Positions 1 to 6,360 of a DNA stretch of 9,038 nucleotides are shown here, piece after piece. How positions within the stretch are numbered: the stretch's first letter is position 1; each line of letters starts with the position of its first letter. Origin of the DNA: an uncultured Clostridium sp. (GTDB taxonomy: Bacteria > Bacillota > Clostridia > Oscillospirales > Acutalibacteraceae); contig URIN01000037.1 of NCBI GenBank assembly GCA_900547915.1, positions 1 through 9,038 of the forward strand, read 5' to 3'. The translations under genes were made by a program, and so were the position numbers. The notes beneath the pieces are model-generated. The model ran no database searches and had not been told where the DNA came from. It was given only the letters and a program-made list of their open reading frames with translations.

Positions 1-22
1 CGGAGATGTGTATAAGAGACAG
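1..22 (+). other. Nextera (Tn5) sequencing adapter remnant, left end
   Basis: Bases 4-22 are the 19-nt Tn5 mosaic end AGATGTGTATAAGAGACAG used in Illumina Nextera tagmentation. The preceding CGG matches the last bases of the i7-side (read 2) adapter. This is library sequence, not organism DNA, and genuine insert starts at about position 23. It introduces an in-frame stop just before the ATPase reading frame, so the frame must not be extended into it. Confidence 0.97.
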
Positions 23-1140
23 ATATAAACGAAAAAACACAGAACCTATCAGGCGGAGTTAAGCAGCTGCTCGCGCTTGCCTGCGCCGTTTCTGTTAACC
101 CCCGTGTTTTGCTTCTGGACGAGCCGTGTTCCCAGCTTGATCCCGTTTCTGCAATGAATTTCAGGGATGCTGTTTTGAGGTTAAACAGGGAAAAAGGTGT
201 AACGGTTGTAATGTGTGAACATTCATCAGCAATGCTTGGCAGAGCAGATAAAGTACTTTTTCTTGAAAAAGGGAAAGCTGATTTTTGCGGCAGACCCGAT
301 GAGTTTGCACACTTTTTGACAAAGCAAAAAAATGGTATGGCTCTTATGTTACCTGCGTATACAAGACTGCTAAAAAGCAGAACGCTTGATTTTGCCGCCG
401 CGCGTGAAGAAATTAAGGATGTTAAAGAAAAGCCTGCTATGGAATATCCAGCCGCAGAAGTATCCGTTTCTGTAAAAAAGCTGGCGTTTGCTTATAAAAG
501 AAATGCTCCTGATGTTCTTTTTGGTACAGACTACAAAGCGCAGGTGGGCAGAATAAACGTGATAGTGGGCGCAAACGGCTGCGGAAAGACCACTTTGCTC
601 AAATGTCTTGCTGGTGTTCTAAAACCTTACGGCGGAAAAATAAAGAAAAGCGGTAAAACGGCTTATTTGCCACAGAATGTTTACACGCTGTTTCTGAGTG
701 ATACCGTCCAAGATGAAATACAAAATGATGAAATATTGAGCCGCTTTTCTCTTGAAAAACTAAAAAACAGAAATCCGTTTGATCTAAGCGGTGGAGAGGC
801 TCAGCGCCTTGCACTTGCAAAAATAGAGCAAACGGGTGCGGATATACTTTTACTTGATGAGCCTACTAAGGGCACGGATGCTGTTTTCAGGTGTCAGCTT
901 GCGGAAATTTTGCAATCGTGGTGTGCTATGGGCAAAACAGTCATACTTTCCACACATGATCTGGAATTTGCTGGCAGGTATGCCGATAATGCAGCCTTTC
1001 TCTTTAACGGACAAATTGTTTCAGCAGCGCCGCGCCGCCGATTTTTTGCCGCTCTTGATATTTACACAACGGCTCTTTCTGCGCTTACTGAGGGCAGAAT
1101 AGTCTCTGTTGATGACGCGGAGGTGGGCGATGAAGAGTAA
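23..1140 (+). CDS. ECF transporter ATPase, two fused ABC domains (5' truncated)
   Basis: Energises an energy-coupling-factor importer of a vitamin or other micronutrient at the cytoplasmic face of the membrane by ATP hydrolysis. The reading frame is open from the end of the adapter. The ATPase signature NLSGG (43-57) and Walker B VLLLDEP (106-126) of the first domain lie upstream of the first possible start (TTG at 109), so that start is false and the true N-terminus, with the first Walker A, is missing. The first domain continues with D-loop SQLD and the H-loop His at 220-222. The second domain is complete: Walker A GANGCGKTT (568-594), Q-loop Gln (673-675), signature LSGGE (784-798), Walker B ILLLDEP (844-864) and STHD with the H-loop His (955-957). 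Two ABC domains in one chain beside an S component fit a fused EcfA1-EcfA2 type. The first signature has Val where Gln is usual (LSGGV). The stop overlaps the next gene by 11 nt. Confidence 0.9.
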
Positions 1141-1837
1141 AGGAAACGCTCTGTTTTTCGCGTTTATAGTCATAGCACTTGTTTTCCTTGCACTTTGGCT
1201 TATATTCTTTTCAGACTCGGCGTCTTATTATCTTGCTGCCGCAATTATTCTTGTGCTTTCACTACTGCCGTTTTTCTTGGTGTATGAAAAATCAGCACCT
1301 TCGGCAGGCGAGATTGCACTCGTTTCAGCACTTACTGCGCTTGCAGTTGCATCGCGCGCCGTGTTCTATCTTATCCCGCAGTTCAAGCCGATAGGCGCAG
1401 TCGTTATTGTCTCGGCCGTATGTCTTGGCGCGCGTCGTGGATATATCATAGGAGCTCTTTCAGCTTTTATTTCTAATTTTATTTTCGGGCAGGGCGTATG
1501 GACGCCTTTTCAAATGGTTGCGCTCGGCCTTGTTGGTTTTGTTTCGGGTCTAATATTTAAAAAGGTAAAAACCAACAGATGGCTTCTTGCGCTGGTTGGA
1601 TTTATTCTTACTTTTGCGCTTTACGGCCTTGTTACGGATTTGTGTTCCGTGCTCACAATGCTGAGTGAATACACTGTTTCGGGCATAATTGCCGTATATG
1701 CGGCAGGCGCGCCTTTTTCGGCGGTGTTCGGCGGCGCAACGGCATTGTTTCTGCTCCTCTTCGGGCAGGAATTTATAAAAAAAATAAACCGTGTTATTAA
1801 TAAATACGGAATTTTGGCAGGTGAAAATTATGAGTAA
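1130..1837 (+). CDS. ECF transporter substrate-binding (S) component
   Basis: Integral membrane protein of 235 aa that should bind the substrate and dock on the ECF module formed by the ATPases and EcfT. It is almost entirely hydrophobic: about two N-terminal helices (residues 7-27 and 32-52), then a core from about residue 60 to 210 with roughly six segments. The core carries SRAVFYLIPQFKPIGAVV (75-92) and FGQGVWTPFQM (119-129), a pattern I associate with ECF S components annotated in Clostridia. Substrate cannot be read from sequence; a cobamide or cobamide-precursor role (CblT-like) is only a guess. The start at 1130 is chosen over TTG 1109 and ATG 1112 because GGAGG at 1119-1123 sits 6 nt before it. 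The start lies inside the end of the ATPase gene and the stop lies inside the next gene, pointing to one coupled transcript. Confidence 0.85.
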   Translation: MKSKGNALFFAFIVIALVFLALWLIFFSDSASYYLAAAIILVLSLLPFFLVYEKSAPSAGEIALVSALTALAVASRAVFYLIPQFKPIGAVVIVSAVCLGARRGYIIGALSAFISNFIFGQGVWTPFQMVALGLVGFVSGLIFKKVKTNRWLLALVGFILTFALYGLVTDLCSVLTMLSEYTVSGIIAVYAAGAPFSAVFGGATALFLLLFGQEFIKKINRVINKYGILAGENYE

Positions 1838-2093
1838 TAAAAATACTGACGTAATGGAAAAACTTTCCACTTTTGCTTTTACAATGTCTATTATAGGCAT
1901 ATGTACGATAGGTATTTGCCCCGCTTTTGCAGCAATGGGTATAGCCGTGCCTCTTGTCATGAAGCAAAAGGGAGTGAAAATTTCAAAGCAGGCAGAAATG
2001 AAAAACAAGAAGGCAATTATCGGCGGTGTTATAGCGCTTTGTCTTTTCGTTGTTGATGTTATTCTTTTGCTCATTTTTAAAGACAAGTTCTAA
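1830..2093 (+). CDS. Small two-helix membrane protein, third gene of the ECF operon
   Basis: An 87-aa protein of unknown function. Residues 13-43 form one long hydrophobic stretch with three Gly/Cys-rich turns (GICTIGICP), a basic loop rich in Lys follows at 45-61, and residues 62-83 form a second membrane segment ending in a short basic tail. The layout resembles small DUF4190-type membrane proteins, but I cannot confirm membership. The start at 1830 is preferred over an upstream in-frame start at 1791 because AGGTG (1819-1823) precedes it by 6 nt and the upstream one would overlap the S component by 47 nt. The 8-nt overlap with the S-component stop suggests translational coupling, so it may be an accessory subunit of the transporter or simply a passenger of the operon. 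Confidence 0.75.
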   Translation: MSNKNTDVMEKLSTFAFTMSIIGICTIGICPAFAAMGIAVPLVMKQKGVKISKQAEMKNKKAIIGGVIALCLFVVDVILLLIFKDKF

Positions 2094-2108
2094 TTAAAAG
2101 ATAAGTTC

Positions 2109-2205
2109 AAAGTCCTCGTCCTTCAGCAAAGTATGGTACAAATTGAATTTTGCTTAAGCAATATTACTGTTTGTAACTTTGAAAAGGGCGGGGACTTTAT
2201 TTTTT
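2109..2205 (+). terminator. Long multi-stem hairpin with T tract at the end of the ECF operon
   Basis: Bases 2109-2123 pair with 2184-2198 over 15 bp (13 Watson-Crick, 2 G-U), followed immediately by A and six T (2200-2205). Inside, 2127-2132 pairs with 2176-2181, and 2137-2142 pairs with 2170-2175 across a 4-nt bulge (ATGG). The tip contains the palindrome TTGCTTAAGCAA (2150-2161). The position 15 nt after the last ECF gene and the T tract fit a Rho-independent terminator. The closing stem spans about 60 nt of further structure, which is unusual for a plain terminator, so a structured RNA element is an alternative. Confidence 0.6.
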
Positions 2206-2454
2206 GTGTTAATTTCAACAAAAATATATACAAATAGTAAAACTTGAACGTACAAACCGTAATCAGGGACGGCATGATTTCTTGTTTTTATATCTGTACT
2301 TCTTATTTTTGTATCTAAAATAGACGGAATTCGATTGAAGCGGTCTGTAAAATGGAAATATATGAAAATTGTGCATTATCAATAAAAAAATATTGGCTGC
2401 TATATGAATATTTGACAAATATGCAAATAAAATCGTCTATTGCTTGTTGAATTC
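2206..2454. other. AT-rich intergenic region without a recognised gene
   Basis: No coding frame with a credible start and ribosome binding site is seen on either strand between the ECF operon hairpin and the surface-protein promoter. The stretch is strongly AT-rich. A second, weaker promoter-like pair is present: TTGACA at 2412-2417 and TCTATT at 2436-2441 (18-nt spacer, 4 of 6 in the -10). The octamer CGGTCTGT at 2341-2348 recurs at 2496-2503 next to the main promoter. Confidence 0.6.
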
Positions 2455-2483
2455 TTGACATTTTAAAATTACAAATATATAAT
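2455..2483 (+). promoter_or_regulatory. Consensus housekeeping promoter of the surface-protein gene
   Basis: TTGACA (2455-2460) and TATAAT (2478-2483) are both perfect matches to the sigma-70/sigma-A consensus with the ideal 17-nt spacer. Transcription should begin near 2490, giving an untranslated leader of about 53 nt before the ATG at 2543. The longer in-frame start at 2483 lies within the -10 box and so cannot be on this transcript. Confidence 0.88.
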
Positions 2484-2491
2484 TGAATATG

Positions 2492-2502
2492 CAGACGGTC
2501 TG
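2492..2502. promoter_or_regulatory. Short palindrome at the predicted transcription start
   Basis: CAGACGGTCTG is a perfect 5-1-5 inverted repeat lying at about +3 to +13 relative to the predicted start. The position would suit an operator for a repressor, and GGTCTG also occurs at 2342-2347. An 11-nt palindrome can arise by chance, so the regulatory reading is tentative. Confidence 0.25.
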
Positions 2503-2542
2503 TTTGACCACGCGTATTTTGCTTAAAAAAGGAGAGGTTTTA

Positions 2543-5500
2543 ATGAAAAAAAGCAAAAGACTGCTTAGTGTTTTTCTTGCAGTTGTAATGCTGCTTTCCT
2601 CATTGACGGTTGGCTTTTATGCCATAGCCGCAGATGATGGCTCCTCGGCTGATAGTGCCGTTGCGGATGCCCAGGCAAGCATTGATGCTTTTTACGAAAA
2701 CAGAATTTATCTGTTTTCAGAAAGCAATAAAGAGAAGCACGAGCAGGCGGTAAAGGACTATGATGCCTCAACCACAAAAGTAAAGGCATTAACAGAGGAG
2801 CAGAAACTTGAGCTTGATAAAGCTTATTATGGTTTCATTTTATATTATGTTACCCAGTCGGTAGCAAGGGACCTTAATGGCGGTTCGGCAAGTACTCCTC
2901 AGTATGTAGACGCTACTATGAACCATGTTGCGGAGATTGAAGAGGTAATCGGTGAAATACCTGCTTCTTACATGGAAGTCTACGATGTGTTCAAGGCTTT
3001 TTACGGCAATTATACAATTTCTTCCAGCACAAACTGGAAAGATAATGATGATGCGATTGCCGCTTTTGAAACATGGGCAAAGGCTCTTGTTGCAATGGAT
3101 GAAGATCAGTTTGAATTTGCTAATTATCTTAGTCCATCTACAGGCGGATTTTATTTTTATAATTTCAGCCTGAAGGCAAGCGATACTGTTTTCCCGAATA
3201 TCGTTTCATATGAATTCAACATTGTTCAGGATAATGAAACAGAATCAGGTACTAATCCTTCAAGTGTTTCAAAGTCGAAATACATTAAATATAATTACAG
3301 TTCAAAGACCGGCACATGGGTTGAAGGTCAGAACGGTGCAACATATCTTGCTGCATTCGAGAATTATTATGAGCTTGTTAAGAGTGACAGAGTAGCAGTT
3401 GCTGAAAAGGCACTTGATTTTATTCTTGATCTGTTTGAAAGCTCATATCCCGGTTTGACAGACGCTGTCAACAACGTAGTTGACGCAGGCGCAGCTCTTA
3501 TTAATGATAGAGACAGTGTTAAACTTGATGAAGTTAAAGCTGTTATAGACGAATATAACAATATGGATCCTGAGATTTCAGCTATGGCTTCAAAGATTCT
3601 TGAGAACTCAAATCTTGTTATGGCCGCTTCTATTGATTGTCCGATAGAGCTTAACGAAGATACTGACGCTACAGAAGCTTATAATAATTCACCTGAAGTA
3701 AAAACTTATACAGGTGAAAATCTTGTTGAAGAACTCAATGCATATATAAACGCTGCTCTTCTTGAAGATTTCATTGAATATGTAGACGGTGTTGATACTG
3801 ATGCCCTTACAGATGAAATTATTGCAGAAACTCAGAATTTGTATTCTCAGCTTAGCGGCGATAACAAGGGCGCAATTCCTGAAGATACTTATAACAAGTT
3901 CATTACAATCATTTCGCCCAAAAAGAATGTAACTGATTATGCAGACGAAATCGCTACTTTCAGACCCACTGATTTCGTTCGTCCTCCTGAAAGTTCAGTA
4001 GCTTGGACAGAAGGCGGCATACAGTCATTCGTTGATAAGCTTGGCGGACTTGTAGGTTCGTTTGTAAATCTTAATGACATTCTTTCTGACAATCTTTATC
4101 AGGATACTGTTTTAGAGGCTATTATGGACCTCTATGCAACACTTGCCCACAACGAAACAGAGATAGATGTCGGAATAGGCGGATTGACTTTTGAACTCGG
4201 TCAAATTATAGGCTGGGTAGTTACTCCTGAATCTCTTGCTAAACAGCTTGAAGAAGATAAATTTGACGGCGCTGTTGCTAAGATTGAAGCAATCGAAGTT
4301 ACAGAAGAAGATAAGGCTGCAGGACTTGATAAATATGACAAGCTTGCCGCTATTGACTTCACAGCTGAAGATTTTGGCTTCACTGCCGGCGACCGTGACG
4401 GATTTATAGATGCGCTTCTTGCAGTTCTTCGTCCCGTTACAGTTCTTCTTGATCCTGATGCCAAAATTAAAGCTATGGGTATTATGGATGTTGAAGTTGG
4501 AATTAAAATGTTCGATTACACTGTAAGCGATGACGGCGTTTATACACCGGGCGCTTATGAAAAACTTCTTCCGCTGTTTGAGCAGCTTGGTCTCAATGAT
4601 CTTCCCACAGCGGCAGAGTATAAGACAAACTACTATGATATTAAGGAAGCTTCAGGTGCAAATATTGCTGCTGATGAATTCCTCAGACCTATAATCGAAT
4701 CACTCTTTACAAATGTTGTTGATCCTGTTTGTGATGATCCTCTCAACGGCATTATAGATGTTCTTCCGCGTCTTGCTTATGTAGTGGATGGTGACAGACT
4801 TAACACATGGGTAAAGGATGCTCTTTCACAGTTTGGTCTTCTTAGCGCTCTTGCCGGATCGCTTGACCTTTCAACTGATGCAATCAACAATCTTATCCCT
4901 GATACAATCGATGTAGGTGCTCTTGTTGGTGATGGTACTGACCTCGTTCTCAATATCGGCGATCTGCCGTGGTCAACTCTTGCTGACTGCGCTACACTTA
5001 GCGCTGTTAAGAGCTCAACTATCTATAATGAGTATACACTTCTCAGAACAGGTGAAACAGACAGCTGCATGTCAACAATATTCTACTGGCTGTACGATGT
5101 TGCACTTGCTGATGATGACACTTATGCAGCACTGAAGACACTTATTAAGAGTGTTGTTCCTTCAGACCTTGCTTCTCTTGTTGATTCCGTAATTTCTATG
5201 GTACTTGATCCTGCACAGGCAGCCGGTAAAATTGACGGTTACGGACTTGTTCTTGATAACGCACTCATCGGCGGTACTCCTACCGGCAATGAGATCTGGA
5301 GAATAGATGCAACAGCCGGCAACGGCGGTTCAATCAGCCCAAGCGGCACAGTTGCTCTTAAGCAGGCAGATTCAAGAACATTCAGCATTGCAGCTTCAGA
5401 AGGTTATACAATCAATTCTCTTACTGTAAACGGCAAGGCTGTTGCAGATGCTGCAGGCAAAACTGCTTATGATTATACAGTAAAAGGCGCTGAAGTTACT

Positions 5501-5827
5501 TCTTCAGACAACGTAAATTATTATCCTGCTGACGTAACTATTCAGGTAACATTTGCTGATGAAAGCGGCGAACCTGTTGATCCTGATGAACCAGACAATC
5601 CGGATACACCAGATAATCCTGATACACCTGGTGATCAGGGTAATACTGATAACAATAACGGAAATTCAGGCAATACTAACGGAAAGCTTCCGATTAATAA
5701 CAACAACCCGAATCTCCCGAATACTGGTGCTCAGGAAATCGCCGGTATGAGCTTTATCACAATAATACTTGCAGCAGCTGCAGGCATTATCGTATGGCTT
5801 GTTTTCAGAAAAAGAATTGCTGAATAA
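2543..5827 (+). CDS. Large LPXTG-type cell-wall-anchored surface protein
   Basis: A 1094-aa secreted protein probably attached to peptidoglycan by a class A-type sortase. The start at 2543 is supported by AGGAGAGG (2530-2537) and by the signal peptide: basic MKKSKR, a hydrophobic core, and probable cleavage after AIA (residues 27-29). Residues 30-916 are acidic, Asp/Glu/Leu-rich and probably mostly helical. Segments at about 41-105 and 406-460 resemble each other and FIVAR-like helical modules. Residues 700-800 include a Pro/Asp/Leu-rich stretch (IDVLPRLAYVV) of a type I associate with uncharacterised clostridial surface proteins. Residues 917-1006 resemble an InlB B-repeat-like beta domain (GNGGSISPSG, then GYTINSLTVNG). 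Residues 1007-1057 are a D/P/N/G-rich wall linker. LPNTG begins at 1058 (DNA 5714-5728), followed by a hydrophobic helix and the basic tail RKRIAE. No enzymatic motif was recognised; adhesion or a structural role is inference. It is monocistronic between its own promoter and terminator. No sortase gene is in the window. Confidence 0.92.
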   Translation: MKKSKRLLSVFLAVVMLLSSLTVGFYAIAADDGSSADSAVADAQASIDAFYENRIYLFSESNKEKHEQAVKDYDASTTKVKALTEEQKLELDKAYYGFILYYVTQSVARDLNGGSASTPQYVDATMNHVAEIEEVIGEIPASYMEVYDVFKAFYGNYTISSSTNWKDNDDAIAAFETWAKALVAMDEDQFEFANYLSPSTGGFYFYNFSLKASDTVFPNIVSYEFNIVQDNETESGTNPSSVSKSKYIKYNYSSKTGTWVEGQNGATYLAAFENYYELVKSDRVAVAEKALDFILDLFESSYPGLTDAVNNVVDAGAALINDRDSVKLDEVKAVIDEYNNMDPEISAMASKILENSNLVMAASIDCPIELNEDTDATEAYNNSPEVKTYTGENLVEELNAYINAALLEDFIEYVDGVDTDALTDEIIAETQNLYSQLSGDNKGAIPEDTYNKFITIISPKKNVTDYADEIATFRPTDFVRPPESSVAWTEGGIQSFVDKLGGLVGSFVNLNDILSDNLYQDTVLEAIMDLYATLAHNETEIDVGIGGLTFELGQIIGWVVTPESLAKQLEEDKFDGAVAKIEAIEVTEEDKAAGLDKYDKLAAIDFTAEDFGFTAGDRDGFIDALLAVLRPVTVLLDPDAKIKAMGIMDVEVGIKMFDYTVSDDGVYTPGAYEKLLPLFEQLGLNDLPTAAEYKTNYYDIKEASGANIAADEFLRPIIESLFTNVVDPVCDDPLNGIIDVLPRLAYVVDGDRLNTWVKDALSQFGLLSALAGSLDLSTDAINNLIPDTIDVGALVGDGTDLVLNIGDLPWSTLADCATLSAVKSSTIYNEYTLLRTGETDSCMSTIFYWLYDVALADDDTYAALKTLIKSVVPSDLASLVDSVISMVLDPAQAAGKIDGYGLVLDNALIGGTPTGNEIWRIDATAGNGGSISPSGTVALKQADSRTFSIAASEGYTINSLTVNGKAVADAAGKTAYDYTVKGAEVTSSDNVNYYPADVTIQVTFADESGEPVDPDEPDNPDTPDNPDTPGDQGNTDNNNGNSGNTNGKLPINNNNPNLPNTGAQEIAGMSFITIILAAAAGIIVWLVFRKRIAE

Positions 5828-5830
5828 TTG

Positions 5831-5863
5831 AATAATTAAACATACGCAACAGGTTTAATTATT
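5831..5863. repeat. AT-rich inverted repeat just after the surface-protein stop
   Basis: AATAATTAAAC (5831-5841) is the exact reverse complement of GTTTAATTATT (5853-5863), with an 11-nt loop. It begins three bases after the stop codon and ends five bases before the GC-rich terminator, so the mRNA would carry two tandem hairpins at its 3' end. A role in mRNA 3'-end stability is possible but unproven. Confidence 0.6.
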
Positions 5864-5868
5864 GAAAA

Positions 5869-5901
5869 GGGCTGCTCCTTTCGGGGCAGCCCACATTTTT
5901 T
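5869..5901 (+). terminator. Intrinsic terminator of the surface-protein gene
   Basis: GGGCTGCTCC (5869-5878) pairs with GGGGCAGCCC (5883-5892), 10 bp with one G-U, around a TTTC loop, followed by ACA and six T (5896-5901). This is a strong Rho-independent terminator for the + strand. An AAAA run at 5865-5868 means it may also act weakly on - strand transcripts. Confidence 0.93.
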
Positions 5902-5938
5902 ATTATTATCCAATTTTGATATTGTTATAGATTTTGTT

Positions 5939-5968
5939 AAAAAAAGAGCCTCCGAAAGGAGGCTCTTT
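5939..5968 (-). terminator. Intrinsic terminator of the proS-galE transcript
   Basis: AAAGAGCCTCC (5943-5953) pairs perfectly with GGAGGCTCTTT (5958-5968) around a GAAA tetraloop. The run of seven A at 5939-5945 reads as a U tract on the - strand, so it terminates transcripts arriving from the right. It faces the + strand terminator about 40 bp away, as expected between convergent genes. Confidence 0.9.
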
Positions 5969-6006
5969 AAATCATTTGTAATATTGTTTAGCTTTAGCAG
6001 ATGCTT

Positions 6007-6354
6007 TTAAGATTTTTTGCGTCTAATCTTTTCAGCTATCTTTTTAATTGAAAATGTTATCGCTATGCAAAGAGGAAAATATGGCGTAAACGGTCCTGCC
6101 CAAAAAGCAAGATACGCAGTTGCCACTACTGAACCCCATTTGATACCAAATATAAGGTGCAGCAGGTATCCGCCCCACACGGGTATATACATTACAACTA
6201 CCACTATCAGCAAAAGCACAAGCGTTCGCCAGTCTTTGCACTCGTTCCATATCCATTTGCAGAAATTTATGCTCTTGATAATGATTTTATTAAAAAGAAG
6301 CATAAATCTGCTTCGAAAATTTCTTGTTACTTCAGCACCGCTATTTTTGCTCAA
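6007..6354 (-). CDS. Small membrane protein of unknown function downstream of galE
   Basis: A protein of up to 115 aa with at least two membrane segments: LVLLLIVVVVMYIPVWGGYLL at about residues 46-66, and a second stretch around AYLAFWAGPFTPYFPLCIAI at about 80-100. A basic cytoplasmic-type tail (KKIAEKIRRKKS) follows. The hydrophobic core and Pro/Trp/Phe pattern (PVWGGYLL, AFWAGPFTP) look conserved rather than random, but I do not know a function. The longest frame uses TTG at 6354, six bases after the galE stop, without a clear ribosome binding site. An ATG at 6303 would give 98 aa and also lacks a strong one, so the start is unresolved. Tight spacing to galE and the terminator right after its stop suggest it is the last gene of that transcript. 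Confidence 0.7.
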   Translation of the reverse strand: MSKNSGAEVTRNFRSRFMLLFNKIIIKSINFCKWIWNECKDWRTLVLLLIVVVVMYIPVWGGYLLHLIFGIKWGSVVATAYLAFWAGPFTPYFPLCIAITFSIKKIAEKIRRKKS

Positions 6355-6360
6355 AGAACT

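Noticed and set aside
1109..1129. Longer N-terminus of the S component (TTG 1109 or ATG 1112)
   Set aside because: GGAGG at 1119-1123 is ideally placed for ATG 1130 and would lie inside the coding region of the longer forms.
109..1140. Treating TTG at 109 as the start of the ATPase
   Set aside because: The frame is open upstream and encodes the NLSGG signature and the first part of Walker B, so the gene is truncated by the window edge.
1550..2086. 178-aa open frame on the - strand
   Set aside because: It runs antisense to two well-supported overlapping membrane-protein genes, has no ribosome binding site that stands out, and its composition mirrors the hydrophobic codons of the other strand.
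2412..2441. Second promoter upstream of the surface-protein gene
   Set aside because: The -35 is perfect but the -10 (TCTATT) is poor and the spacer is 18 nt; kept only as a note in the intergenic entry.
2483..2542. 20-residue N-terminal extension of the surface protein
   Set aside because: Its TTG start falls in the -10 box and it would bury a clear signal peptide; ATG 2543 has a strong ribosome binding site.
5561..5713. D/P/N-rich tandem repeats as a separate repeat element
   Set aside because: They are short, imperfect and in frame, and are explained as the wall-spanning linker ahead of LPNTG.
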